Shown here: one piece after another, positions 1 through 8,245 of the stretch
Numbering within the stretch: position 1 is the stretch's first letter
Layout: each line of letters begins with the position of its first letter
NCBI RefSeq assembly: GCF_016907975.1
Contig: NZ_JAFBCY010000005.1
Coordinates: 62,001 to 126,000 of the forward strand
Source: Methylopila capsulata
Lineage (GTDB): Bacteria; Pseudomonadota; Alphaproteobacteria; Rhizobiales; Methylopilaceae
Length of the DNA: 64,000 nt
Reading direction: 5' to 3'
Notes under the pieces: model-generated
Database searches by the model: none
What the model was told of the DNA's origin: nothing
The model's input: the letters and a program-made list of their open reading frames with translations, nothing else
Program-made: the position numbers and the translations under genes

Positions 1-779
1 TGCGGACGCCGCCGGGCGAGGCGCCCGCCGCGGGCTGGCCCGTGATCTATCTCCTCGACGGCAACGCCGTGTTCGCGACCGCCGTCGACGCGCTCCGGTC
101 ACAGACGCCCTGGCCGATGGGGACGGGGATCTCCGACGCCGTGGTCGTCGCAGTCGGCTATCCCACGGACGGGGCCTACGACAGCGTGCGCCGCTCCTGG
201 GACTACGGCCCGCCGCCCGGCGCGACCTACCCCCGCCACACGCCGGACGGTCCCGAGGTGCGGACCGGCGGCGCGGCCGACTTCCTCGCCTTCCTCGCGG
301 ACGAGCTGAAGCCCGAGATCGCCCGCCGGGTCGCGACCGACCCGGCCGGGACCGCGCTGTTCGGCCACTCCTTCGGCGGCCTCTGCGCGCTCTACGGGCT
401 GTTCACCCGGCCCGAGGCCTTCTCGCACTGGATCGCGGTGAGCCCCACGATCTACTGGGAGGACTTCAACCTCCTCCCCCACGCCGACCGCTTCGGCGCC
501 CGCGCCGACCGGCCCGCCGGCCTCAAGGTGCTGATCTCGGTCGGCGAGTACGAGGAGCGGCTGGCGCCCTTCCAGATCGGCGCCGCCGACGAGGACAAGC
601 GCCGCGCGGCGCAGGCGCGTGCGCAGACTGAAAGCCACGCGCGCGCCATGCACGCGCGCCTGGGCGCGCTCGACGGCGTGACTAGCGCCTTCGCGCTGAT
701 CCGCGGCGAGACCCACATGTCGGTGCTTCCGACAGCAGTCAACCAGGCCATCCGCTTCGCCTTCGGCGCATGGGACTGA
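1..779 (+). CDS. Siderophore esterase-like alpha/beta hydrolase (5' truncated)
   Basis: The reading frame is already open at the left edge, so the N-terminus is missing and about 258 residues are visible. The visible part starts with GWPVIYLLDGNAVF, the first core strand of the esterase D/Fes/IroE-type hydrolase family (PF00756). The nucleophile elbow GHSFGG carries the catalytic serine at visible residue 123, and a late histidine in GETHMS is the likely third member of the triad. Members of this family hydrolyse ferric siderophore esters in the cytoplasm or periplasm to release iron. The gene lies 147 bases before a TonB-dependent siderophore receptor and a Fhu-type transporter, which supports that role. 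The actual siderophore cannot be named. A GTG at position 42 is an internal codon, not a convincing start. Confidence 0.8.
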   Translation, partial: RTPPGEAPAAGWPVIYLLDGNAVFATAVDALRSQTPWPMGTGISDAVVVAVGYPTDGAYDSVRRSWDYGPPPGATYPRHTPDGPEVRTGGAADFLAFLADELKPEIARRVATDPAGTALFGHSFGGLCALYGLFTRPEAFSHWIAVSPTIYWEDFNLLPHADRFGARADRPAGLKVLISVGEYEERLAPFQIGAADEDKRRAAQARAQTESHARAMHARLGALDGVTSAFALIRGETHMSVLPTAVNQAIRFAFGAWD

Positions 780-926
780 TTTCGTTTGATTGTAAAAATT
801 AAAAACGCCTCACGCGATAGTTCACGACCGCGTCATCTCGAGGGTCTGACTTCGACGGCGCACTGAAATAGAACGGCGCGACTGGACGTTCCGGTCGGGG
901 ATCTGCGGGACATACTGAGACTGGGG

Positions 927-3143
927 ATGGCGATGAAGGCTGATGTACTGAAGTTGACGCGCGCGGCGTCTCTGGCGGGCGCGGCGACGGCCGCGGTTCT
1001 CTGCGCCGGCGGGGCTCAAGCCCAGGAAGGCGGGACCACCGCGCTGGAGGAGATCCAGGTCACCGGCGAGGGCCGCAAGGACACCGCGCGCGGCCCGGTC
1101 GAGGGCTACGTCGCCACCCGCTCCAGCGCCGGCACTAAGACCGACACGCCCATTCTCGAGACCCCCCGCTCCGTGGAGGTGATCGGGCGGCAGGAGCTCG
1201 AGGACCGCGGCGTGACCACGCTGCCGGAGGCGGTGCGCTACTCGCCGGGCGTGACGACCAACGGCTCCGGCTTCGACCCCCGCTTCGACCAGATCTCGAT
1301 CCGCGGCTTTGCGGTCAACACTTATGGCGACTACAAGGACGGCCTGCGGCAGACGCAGGGCCAGTTCGCCACCTTCCGCAGCGAACTGTTCGGTCTGGAG
1401 CGCATCGACATCATCAAAGGGCCTGCCGCCGTGCTCTACGGTCAGACGACGCCCGGCGGCCTAATCGACCGCATCTCCAAGCGTCCGACCGAGGCGCCCC
1501 GCCTCGAGATCATGACGAATATGGCGAGCACCGGCCGCTACGAGAGCGGGGTCGACGTCAGCGGACCACTTAACGCGGCGGGCACGGTGCTCGGCCGAAT
1601 GGTGGCTCTGGGTCGGATCGGCGAACTCGACTACGACATCAAGGACGAACGGGCGATGCTGGCGCCGTCGCTGACCTTCGCGCCCAACGATCAGACGAAG
1701 TTCACGATCTACGGGCTCGTGCAGAAGGACGAGACCGACAGCAACGTCGCCGTGATGAACACGTCGAGCGGCGACCCCTTCAATGTCAGAGCGAGCGATC
1801 CAAGCTACGATCACCTGAAGCAAACCCAGTATCAGGCCGGCTACGAATTCTCGCATGAATTCAATGACACGTTCACGTTCCGGCAAAACGCTCGCTACAA
1901 CTACCTCGACATGGACGCTCGTTACCTGACAGCGAACGTCTCTGGCGGCGGATACGATCCAACTCGCCCCAACGTCTATCGACGTGGCTCATACGCGATC
2001 GAGGAAACCGTTGAAGCGACGCAGATCGATAACCAGCTCGAAGCGAAGTTTGAAACCGGCTTCGTTCGACACACCATGCTGTTCGGCGTGGATCATCAGT
2101 GGTCCAAGTCCAAGCAGGGAACCGGGTCGCTCGCGGCCAATCCGGATTACGAACTCGATGTCGACGACCCCAATTTCGGCCTAGATGGGCCGACCCCGCC
2201 CATCACGACGCGGACCGATGTCGGCTTGAAGCAACTCGGCCTCTATGCGCAGGATCAGATCAAGATCGGCGATCACTGGAACATCGCCGCAGGCATTCGG
2301 CATGACTGGGCGAAGCGGACATCCGACGTCACGCGGTACGACGGCTTGCCGCTCACGTCTTCGCAGTCGCCGGTCGAGCGCAAGGACAAGGCGCTGACCT
2401 ACAACATCGGCGTGCTCTATGCGTTCGACAACGGCTTCTCGCCATACGCCAGCTACGCCACTTCGTTCCTGCCCGCAGCGGTGCGCGCAAGCGGCGGAGG
2501 CGGCCTTCTCAAGCCGACCGAGGGCGAGCAGTTCGAAGTGGGTTTGAAGTATCAGCCGCCGGGCACCACCAGCCTCTTCACTGCGGCGGTCTATCATCTG
2601 ACCGAGAAAAACGCGGTGAAATATGACCCGACAACCAGCGCGCCCCTTGCGATCGGCGAGATCGAAACAAAAGGCGTAGAGTTGAGCGCGCGCGTCGACT
2701 TGTCCCTAGGGGCAAAGATTATCGCATCCTACAACTACAACGACGCTGAGATCACGAAAGACTCCGTTGAGGCCAACATCGGCAACGAACCGCTTGTGAC
2801 GCCGCGACACACAGCGTCGCTTTGGGCGGACTACACCTTCCAGAACGGCGTTCTTGAAGGCTTTGGCCTAGGCGCTGGCGTGCGTTACGTCGGCAGCACC
2901 TTCTCCACCAACTCCAACGTGACGAACATACCTGGAAACCTCGCGCGAAAGAACGACGCCTACACGCTGTTCGACGCCGGCGCGCGCTACGACTTCGGAA
3001 AGGCGAGCCCCAAGCTTCAGGGCGTCACGCTCGCCGTCAACGCCACCAACCTCGCCGACGACGAGGCAGCTGTCTGCAACAGCGGTCGGTGTTATCTGAG
3101 CCAGGGCCGCACCGTCATCGGGACGCTGCGCTACCGCTGGTGA
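927..3143 (+). CDS. TonB-dependent siderophore receptor (FhuA/FoxA-like)
   Basis: Outer-membrane gated beta-barrel that imports ferric siderophores using TonB energy. The 738-residue length is normal for the family. A signal peptide covers about residues 1-33, with an alanine-rich core and an AQAQ cleavage region. The plug domain follows (about 65-190) with the segments TPRSVEVIGRQ, SIRGF and GPAAVLYGQTTPGG, typical of ferrichrome- and ferrioxamine-type receptors. The protein ends in LRYRW, with the terminal aromatic residue expected of a BAM substrate. ATG 927 is used here; ATG 933 is an in-frame alternative two codons later. The gene is followed by substrate-binding, permease and ATPase genes, and preceded by an esterase, so it belongs to one uptake cluster. 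I found no convincing Fur, Irr or RirA box in the 147 bases upstream. Confidence 0.93.
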   Translation: MAMKADVLKLTRAASLAGAATAAVLCAGGAQAQEGGTTALEEIQVTGEGRKDTARGPVEGYVATRSSAGTKTDTPILETPRSVEVIGRQELEDRGVTTLPEAVRYSPGVTTNGSGFDPRFDQISIRGFAVNTYGDYKDGLRQTQGQFATFRSELFGLERIDIIKGPAAVLYGQTTPGGLIDRISKRPTEAPRLEIMTNMASTGRYESGVDVSGPLNAAGTVLGRMVALGRIGELDYDIKDERAMLAPSLTFAPNDQTKFTIYGLVQKDETDSNVAVMNTSSGDPFNVRASDPSYDHLKQTQYQAGYEFSHEFNDTFTFRQNARYNYLDMDARYLTANVSGGGYDPTRPNVYRRGSYAIEETVEATQIDNQLEAKFETGFVRHTMLFGVDHQWSKSKQGTGSLAANPDYELDVDDPNFGLDGPTPPITTRTDVGLKQLGLYAQDQIKIGDHWNIAAGIRHDWAKRTSDVTRYDGLPLTSSQSPVERKDKALTYNIGVLYAFDNGFSPYASYATSFLPAAVRASGGGGLLKPTEGEQFEVGLKYQPPGTTSLFTAAVYHLTEKNAVKYDPTTSAPLAIGEIETKGVELSARVDLSLGAKIIASYNYNDAEITKDSVEANIGNEPLVTPRHTASLWADYTFQNGVLEGFGLGAGVRYVGSTFSTNSNVTNIPGNLARKNDAYTLFDAGARYDFGKASPKLQGVTLAVNATNLADDEAAVCNSGRCYLSQGRTVIGTLRYRW

Positions 3144-3186
3144 CGTTCCCGCCTGCGCGGTCTTGCGCTAAGGGGCTGCCTAGACA

Positions 3187-4329
3187 TTGAGAACGGCTGC
3201 TGGAGCGAGGTGCGTGCTTCGAGACCCCGACCTCCGGTCGGCTCCTCAGCATGAGGACGTTGGTGTTTCGGGAGATAAAGCTCCTCATGCTGAGGAGCCC
3301 GCCTCTTGGCAGGCGTCTCGAAGCACGCAACGCGCCCGTCAAAACCGCCCCTCCCATGCGGGCTCCAAGCCTCGGCCAAACAGGCTCTTTCCACAGAAGG
3401 CCTTCGACCTGAAACCGCCGTTCGCACGTCCCTCGCTCCCCTTCCCCGGCCCGGCGCTCACGCGCCGGGCTTTTGCGCGTCTGGCGGGGATGGCCGTGCT
3501 GGCGGCGCCGGCGGTCGCGCGGGGGCAAGCGGTCGCGCCGCCGCAGCGGGTGGCCTCGCTCGATTACGCCATCGCGCAGACGCTGATCGAGATCGGCCGC
3601 CCGCCGATCGCGCTCGCGGGCGCCGACGGCTGGGACAAGTGGTGCGTGGAGCCGGCCCTGCCCGCCGGCCTCGTCAATCTCGGGACCGCGCGGGAGATCA
3701 ACCTCGAGATCCTGCAGCAGCTGAAGCCCGACCTGATCCTCTCGACGCCCTATCTCGAACGCATCAAGCCCAAGCTAGAGCGCATCGCCCGAGTCGAGAC
3801 GCTGCCCGTGCACGCCACCGGCTCGTCGCCCTGGCCGCACTTGGTCGAGGCGACCCGCCGGCTCGGCGACCTGCTGGGGGCGCGCGACGAGGCGGAGGCC
3901 TTTCTCGCCCGCACCGACGCGACGCTCGCGGGCTACCGCGATCGGGTCGCGCCGTTCCGCGACCGGCCTGTCCTGCCGGTGTTTTTCCAGACCGCCCGCA
4001 CCGCCTGGGTGTTCGGCCGGAACAGCCTCTACAACGACGGGCTCGTCCGGCTCGGCCTCGTCAACGGCTGGCCGCGGCAGCCCAACGCCTGGGGCTTCTC
4101 GCAGGTCGGTCTCGAAGCGCTGGCGGAGGCGCGCGAGGCGCGGCTGATCGCCTTCGAGCCGGTGCCGGCCGACGCGCTGGCGCTGCTCCGGGACAGCCCG
4201 ATCTGGCAGGCGGTGGGCTTCGCGGAGCCGGGGCGGACGATCCGTCTGGCGCCGACGCTCGCCTTCGGCAGCCTGCCGGTGCTCACCCGCTTCGGCCGCC
4301 TGCTGGCGGAGGCCGCCGACCGTGCATGA
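3187..4329 (+). CDS. Iron-siderophore ABC transporter substrate-binding protein (FhuD-like), start uncertain
   Basis: Periplasmic binding protein of the FhuD/BtuF fold (PF01497). The domain begins near VASLDYAIAQTLIEIG and includes LKPDLILSTPYLERIKPKLERIA. It hands the ferric siderophore to the FhuB-like permease encoded next, which it overlaps by 8 bases. Before the domain there is a twin-arginine-like leader, LTRRAFARLAGMAVLAAPAVA. No ATG precedes that leader in frame: the only standard starts are TTG 3187 and GTG 3214, and the frame then runs through a palindromic repeat (3211-3329). ATG 3490 lies inside the leader and would remove its two arginines. Coordinates therefore give the maximal frame. 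The true protein probably starts shortly before the RR motif and is about 290-305 residues long. Product call is firm; start is not. Confidence 0.85.
   Translation: MRTAAGARCVLRDPDLRSAPQHEDVGVSGDKAPHAEEPASWQASRSTQRARQNRPSHAGSKPRPNRLFPQKAFDLKPPFARPSLPFPGPALTRRAFARLAGMAVLAAPAVARGQAVAPPQRVASLDYAIAQTLIEIGRPPIALAGADGWDKWCVEPALPAGLVNLGTAREINLEILQQLKPDLILSTPYLERIKPKLERIARVETLPVHATGSSPWPHLVEATRRLGDLLGARDEAEAFLARTDATLAGYRDRVAPFRDRPVLPVFFQTARTAWVFGRNSLYNDGLVRLGLVNGWPRQPNAWGFSQVGLEALAEAREARLIAFEPVPADALALLRDSPIWQAVGFAEPGRTIRLAPTLAFGSLPVLTRFGRLLAEAADRA
3211..3329. repeat. Intergenic nested palindromic repeat (alphaproteobacterial type)
   Basis: A 119-base element made of nested inverted repeats. The outer arms are 15 bases, perfect, at 3211-3225 and 3315-3329. 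The inner arms are 17 bases, perfect, at 3240-3256 and 3283-3299, and contain the core CCTCAGCATGAGG and its complement. Elements with this CCTCATGCTGAGG core are common between genes in Hyphomicrobiales genomes (recalled, not searched). It lies between the TonB receptor and the substrate-binding protein and is read through by the longest frame of the latter. Confidence 0.85.
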
Positions 4330-6292
4330 CGGCTTTCGACCGGCGCTGGCGGCCGCGCTCGCGCTGCTGGCGCTGGGCTGTCTCGCGCTCGGGCTCGGCC
4401 TCGCCGCCCGGCTGCCCGCGGCCGACTGGCCGCAGGCGCTGTTTGCGCCCGACGCCTCGAGCCTGCCGCAGCTTCTGGTGCACTACAGCCTGGCCCCGCG
4501 GGCGACGCTGGCGCTGCTGGTGGGCGCGGGCCTCGGCCTCGCCGGCGCCGCGCTCCAGCAGGCGCTGCGCAACCCGCTCGCCTCGCCCTCCACGCTCGGC
4601 GTCTCGGCCGGGGCGCAGCTCGCGCTCAGCGTCGCGACGCTTTTCGCGCCCGCCCTCGTCGGCGCTGCGCGCGAGCTGGTGGCGCTCACCGGCGGCGCGG
4701 CGGCGGCGGCGCTGGTCTTCCTGCTGTCGTGGCGCGCGCGGTTCACGCCGCTCACCGTCATCCTGTCGGGCATGGTGATCACCATGTTCGCGGGCGCCGC
4801 CGCGGCCGGGCTGACGCTGTTCAACGAGCATGCGCTGATGGGCGTCTACGTCTGGGGCAGCGGCGCGCTGAATCAGCAGGACTGGTCGCTGGTCGGGCCG
4901 CTGGCCTGGCGCGCGGGCCTCGCCGCCCTGGCGATCGCGCTGCTCGCCCGGCCGTTGCAGCTTCTGGAGCTGGACGAGCCCGCCAAGAGTCTCGGGCTCT
5001 CGGTGACGCGGCTGCGGCTCATCTGCCTCGGCGTCGCCGTCGCGCTCTCGGCCTCGCTCGTCAGCGCGGTCGGCGTCATCGGCTTCATCGGGCTCGCCGC
5101 CCCCGCGCTCGCGCGCGGGCTCGGCGTGCGCCGGCTGAAGCATCGCCTGGTCTGGAGCGCCGTGCTGGGCGCCGGCGTGCTGTTCGCCACCGACGCCTGG
5201 CTGCAGACGCTCGAAAGCTGGACCGCGATCAACATCCCGACCGGCGCCGCGACGGCGCTGATCGGCGCGCCGGTGCTGCTGCTGCTCGCGCCCCGGCTGA
5301 AGCGCACGCCTTCGCCGGAGGCGGCGTCCGCGCCCGCGCCGCGCGGCGAGCGCGCCGGGCTGGTGCTCGCGGCGCTCGCGGTCAGCCTGCCGCTGCTCGC
5401 CCTCGTGGCGCTCGGCCTCGGCCGCACGCCGGACGGCGGCTTCAGCTTCGCCTCCGGCCCGGAGCTCGGGGCGCTGCTGCCCTGGCGCTGGCCTCGGGCG
5501 CTCGCCGCGGTCGCGGCCGGCGCGATGCTCGCGACAAGCGGCCTCTTGCTGCAGCGCCTAACGCGCAACCCGATCGCGAGCCCCGAGGTGCTGGGCGTCA
5601 GCTCCGGCGCAGCGCTCGGCCTCGTGCTCGCGCTGATGTTCGCCGCGTCCCCGACCTACGCGGTCCAGATCGGCGCGGCGGCGCTGGGCGCGGGGCTCAC
5701 CGCCGGCGTGCTGCTCGCCTTCGGCGCCAAGGCGCGGGCGCCGGAGCAGCTGCTCATCGGCGGCGTCGCGCTGGGCGCCATGGTGGCGGCGGTGCTCGCC
5801 ATGCTGATGGCGACCGGCGACCCCCGCATGCTGCTGATCGCCAACTGGATGGCGGGCTCCACCTACGACGTCGAGCCCGGCACGGCGCTCGCCGTCACCG
5901 CGATGGGGGCGGCGCTGCTCGCGCTCTCCGGCCTGGTGCTGCGCTGGCTCACGCTCGCGCCGCTCGGAAGCGCGACCATGCGCGCGGTGGGCGTGCGGCC
6001 CGCGGGCGCGAGCTTCGGCATTCTCGCGCTCGCCTCGGCGCTCGCGGCCGGCGCCACCATCGCGGTGGGCCCCTTGAGCTTCGCCGGGCTGATCGCCCCC
6101 CACCTCGCCGCCCGCCTCGGCCTCGGCCGGCCCGCCGCGCAGCTCGTCGCCACCGCCCTGATCGGCGCGCTGGTGATGCTGGGCGCCGACTGGCTCGGAC
6201 GGGTGATCTACCCGCCGTTCCAGGTGCCGGCCGGCCTCATCGGCATGTTGGCGGCCGGCCCGCTCCTGATGTGGCTGCTGCAGCGACGCTGA
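4322..6292 (+). CDS. fhuB: Iron-siderophore ABC permease, duplicated FecCD domain (FhuB-like)
   Basis: Inner-membrane permease of ferric hydroxamate-type uptake. At 656 residues it has the double length of FhuB: two FecCD units (about 1-320 and 330-656) fused in one chain, so it can serve alone instead of a heterodimer. Each half carries the paired motif LRNPLASPSTLGVSAGA (first) and LTRNPIASPEVLGVSSGA (second), and a later IGFIGLAAPALAR or LSFAGLIAPHLAAR segment that contacts the ATPase. The start is GTG 4322, overlapping the preceding stop by 8 bases, so the two genes are translationally coupled. The ATPase gene follows. Confidence 0.92.
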   Translation: MHDGFRPALAAALALLALGCLALGLGLAARLPAADWPQALFAPDASSLPQLLVHYSLAPRATLALLVGAGLGLAGAALQQALRNPLASPSTLGVSAGAQLALSVATLFAPALVGAARELVALTGGAAAAALVFLLSWRARFTPLTVILSGMVITMFAGAAAAGLTLFNEHALMGVYVWGSGALNQQDWSLVGPLAWRAGLAALAIALLARPLQLLELDEPAKSLGLSVTRLRLICLGVAVALSASLVSAVGVIGFIGLAAPALARGLGVRRLKHRLVWSAVLGAGVLFATDAWLQTLESWTAINIPTGAATALIGAPVLLLLAPRLKRTPSPEAASAPAPRGERAGLVLAALAVSLPLLALVALGLGRTPDGGFSFASGPELGALLPWRWPRALAAVAAGAMLATSGLLLQRLTRNPIASPEVLGVSSGAALGLVLALMFAASPTYAVQIGAAALGAGLTAGVLLAFGAKARAPEQLLIGGVALGAMVAAVLAMLMATGDPRMLLIANWMAGSTYDVEPGTALAVTAMGAALLALSGLVLRWLTLAPLGSATMRAVGVRPAGASFGILALASALAAGATIAVGPLSFAGLIAPHLAARLGLGRPAAQLVATALIGALVMLGADWLGRVIYPPFQVPAGLIGMLAAGPLLMWLLQRR

Positions 6293-6355
6293 GGCTTGAC
6301 CCGCCCGCCCGGCCGGGCGACGACGAACCCGTTCCCTTGCGAGAGAAACCCGCCG

Positions 6356-7168
6356 ATGATCTTCGCCAACCGCGCGGTCCGCACCGACGACGCCGCGCCC
6401 TCGTTCGAACTCGACGGGCTGACCTTCGCCATCGACGGCCGCACGCTGCTGCAACCGCTGACCCTCGGCTTCGAGGGCGCGCGCGTGGTCGGGCTGATCG
6501 GCCACAACGGTTCTGGCAAGTCGACCCTGCTCAAGCTGATCGCCCGCCAGCAGCAGCCGACCGGCGGCTCGGTGCGCTTCGGCGGCGAGCCGATCGCGAG
6601 CTGGGGCTCGCGCGCCTTCGCCCGCGAGGTCGCCTACCTGCCGCAGCAGCCGCCGGCCGCGACCGGCATGACGGCGCGCGAACTGGTCGCGCTCGGCCGC
6701 TACCCCTGGCACGGCGCGCTCGGCCGCTTCGGCGCGGCGGACGCCGCCGCCGTCAAGACCGCGATGGAGCTGACCGACATCGAGCCCTTCGCCGACCGGC
6801 TGGTGGAGGAGCTTTCGGGCGGCGAGCGCCAGCGGGTGTGGCTCGCCATGCTGGTGGCGCAGGAGGCGAGCTGGCTGCTGCTGGACGAGCCGACCTCGGC
6901 GCTCGACGTCGCCCACCAGGTCGAGGTGCTGGCGCTGGTGCGGCGGCTCTCCGAGGCGCGGGGCCTCGGCGTCATCGTGGTGCTGCACGAGATCAACATG
7001 GCGGCTCGGTTCTGCGACGAGATCGTGGCGCTGCACTCCGGCCGGCTGATCGCCCGCGGCGCGCCGCACGAGATCGTCGACCCCGCGACGCTGGAGCGGA
7101 TCTACGGCGTGCCGATGGAGGTGATCCCCCACCCGCAGACCGCGGCGCCGCTCGCCTTCGTGCGCTAG
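6356..7168 (+). CDS. fhuC: Iron-siderophore ABC transporter ATPase (FhuC-like)
   Basis: Cytoplasmic ATPase that powers the FhuB-like permease. Walker A GHNGSGKST is at residues 49-57, followed by the Q-loop in YLPQQ, the signature LSGGERQRVWLA, Walker B WLLLDEPTSALD and the switch histidine in VLHEINMAARF. ATG 6356 gives 270 residues, normal for FhuC, and has a purine-rich GAGAGAAA stretch about ten bases upstream. TTG 6296 would add 20 residues of low-complexity sequence and is less likely. It follows fhuB by 63 bases and completes the uptake operon. Confidence 0.92.
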   Translation: MIFANRAVRTDDAAPSFELDGLTFAIDGRTLLQPLTLGFEGARVVGLIGHNGSGKSTLLKLIARQQQPTGGSVRFGGEPIASWGSRAFAREVAYLPQQPPAATGMTARELVALGRYPWHGALGRFGAADAAAVKTAMELTDIEPFADRLVEELSGGERQRVWLAMLVAQEASWLLLDEPTSALDVAHQVEVLALVRRLSEARGLGVIVVLHEINMAARFCDEIVALHSGRLIARGAPHEIVDPATLERIYGVPMEVIPHPQTAAPLAFVR

Positions 7169-7183
7169 GCCCGCGAGCGCGCC

Positions 7184-8233
7184 ATGGCCGATCCCGAGAT
7201 CTGGGCGCTCTACGGCCGCCGCGCCGGCGACAACCGCCAGATCGCGACGCTGGCCGAGGCCACGGGCCTGCCGTGGCGGCCGGTGCAACTCGCCTTTAAC
7301 GGCTGGAGCCGCCGCCCGAATTTCCTGCTCGGCGCGACCCGCCTGTCCCTGACGCGCGAAGCCACGGCGGCGCTGCGGCCGCCCTGGCCCGCCGTCGTCA
7401 TCGGCGCGGGGAAGCGCTCCGTCCCGGCGGCGTTGTGGATCCGGAAGGCGTCCGGCGGCGCCACGAAGCTGGTTCACATCGGCCGGCCCTGGGCGCCGCT
7501 CGACTGGTTCGACCTGATCGTGACGACGCCGCAGTACCTGCTGCCGGAGCGGCCGAACGTCATCATCAACGCGCTGCCGCTGAGCCGCCCGCCGGCGCCG
7601 ACGCCGGTCGCGGCCGATCTCGCCGCCCTTCCCGGCCCCCGGCTGTGCGTCATCGCCGGCGGAAACAGCCGACCGCTGGTCTTCGACGACGCCGCCGCCC
7701 GCGCCCTCGGGGCGGAAGCCGTGCGCCGGGCGCGGGACAGCGGCGGCTCGCTGATGGTGGCGACCTCGCCGCGCACCTCGGCGGACGCCGCCACAGCGCT
7801 TCAGGAGGCGCTGGCGGGCGCGGACGTTCCGGTTCGGCTCTCCCTGTTCGGCGCGGGCGCCGATCGCTACCTGGACTTCCTCGCTGCCGCCGACGCCTTT
7901 CTCGTCACCGACGACAGCGCCGCGATGACCGCCGAAGCGGCGCTGCGGGGAAGGCCCGTGGCGCTGTTCCGGTTGGAGCGGCGGCCGGACCGGAAGACAT
8001 GGCGGATCGACATCGCGCGCCGACTGGCCGCCCGCAGCGCTCTGACGCGCCGGGCGTTCGCCGCACTCGAAGCGTCGGGGATCGTGTCCACCGACCGCGA
8101 CCTCGACGCCTTCGCGCAGTCCCTGGACCAGACCGGCCTGCTTCAGGGGGGCATGCGGGCCGCGACGCGCGCGTCGGAGGAATTGGCGGCGGCGGCCGCC
8201 GCCGTGAGATCCGCGGCGGGGCTCCGGGTCTGA
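7184..8233 (+). CDS. Mitochondrial fission ELM1-like protein (PF06258)
   Basis: The protein belongs to the bacterial ELM1-like family, recognised by NGWSRRPNFLLGATRLSL near the N-terminus, then VIGAGKRSVPAALWIRKASGG and LVHIGRPWAPLDWFDLIVTTPQY. Its second half (CVIAGGNSRPL, then VTDDSAAMTAEAALRGRPVALF) resembles the nucleotide-sugar side of GT-B glycosyltransferases. Plant ELM1 recruits a dynamin to mitochondria; the bacterial proteins have no established function that I know of. It starts 15 bases after fhuC and may be co-transcribed with it, but it also opens the surface-carbohydrate region, where a GT-B-like protein would fit. Function unassigned. Confidence 0.82.
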   Translation: MADPEIWALYGRRAGDNRQIATLAEATGLPWRPVQLAFNGWSRRPNFLLGATRLSLTREATAALRPPWPAVVIGAGKRSVPAALWIRKASGGATKLVHIGRPWAPLDWFDLIVTTPQYLLPERPNVIINALPLSRPPAPTPVAADLAALPGPRLCVIAGGNSRPLVFDDAAARALGAEAVRRARDSGGSLMVATSPRTSADAATALQEALAGADVPVRLSLFGAGADRYLDFLAAADAFLVTDDSAAMTAEAALRGRPVALFRLERRPDRKTWRIDIARRLAARSALTRRAFAALEASGIVSTDRDLDAFAQSLDQTGLLQGGMRAATRASEELAAAAAAVRSAAGLRV

Positions 8234-8245
8234 AACCGCGCGGCG

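Noticed and set aside
780-926. Iron-regulator box before the siderophore receptor
   Set aside because: An AT-rich patch is present (about 780-805), but no palindrome matching Fur, Irr or RirA sites was found.
4729-7299. 856-residue plus-strand open frame
   Set aside because: Arg/Ala/Pro-rich shadow of the fhuB and fhuC genes in another frame; no family motif.
5558-7477. 639-residue minus-strand open frame
   Set aside because: Antisense to fhuB, fhuC and the ELM1 gene; composition is typical of GC-rich shadow frames.
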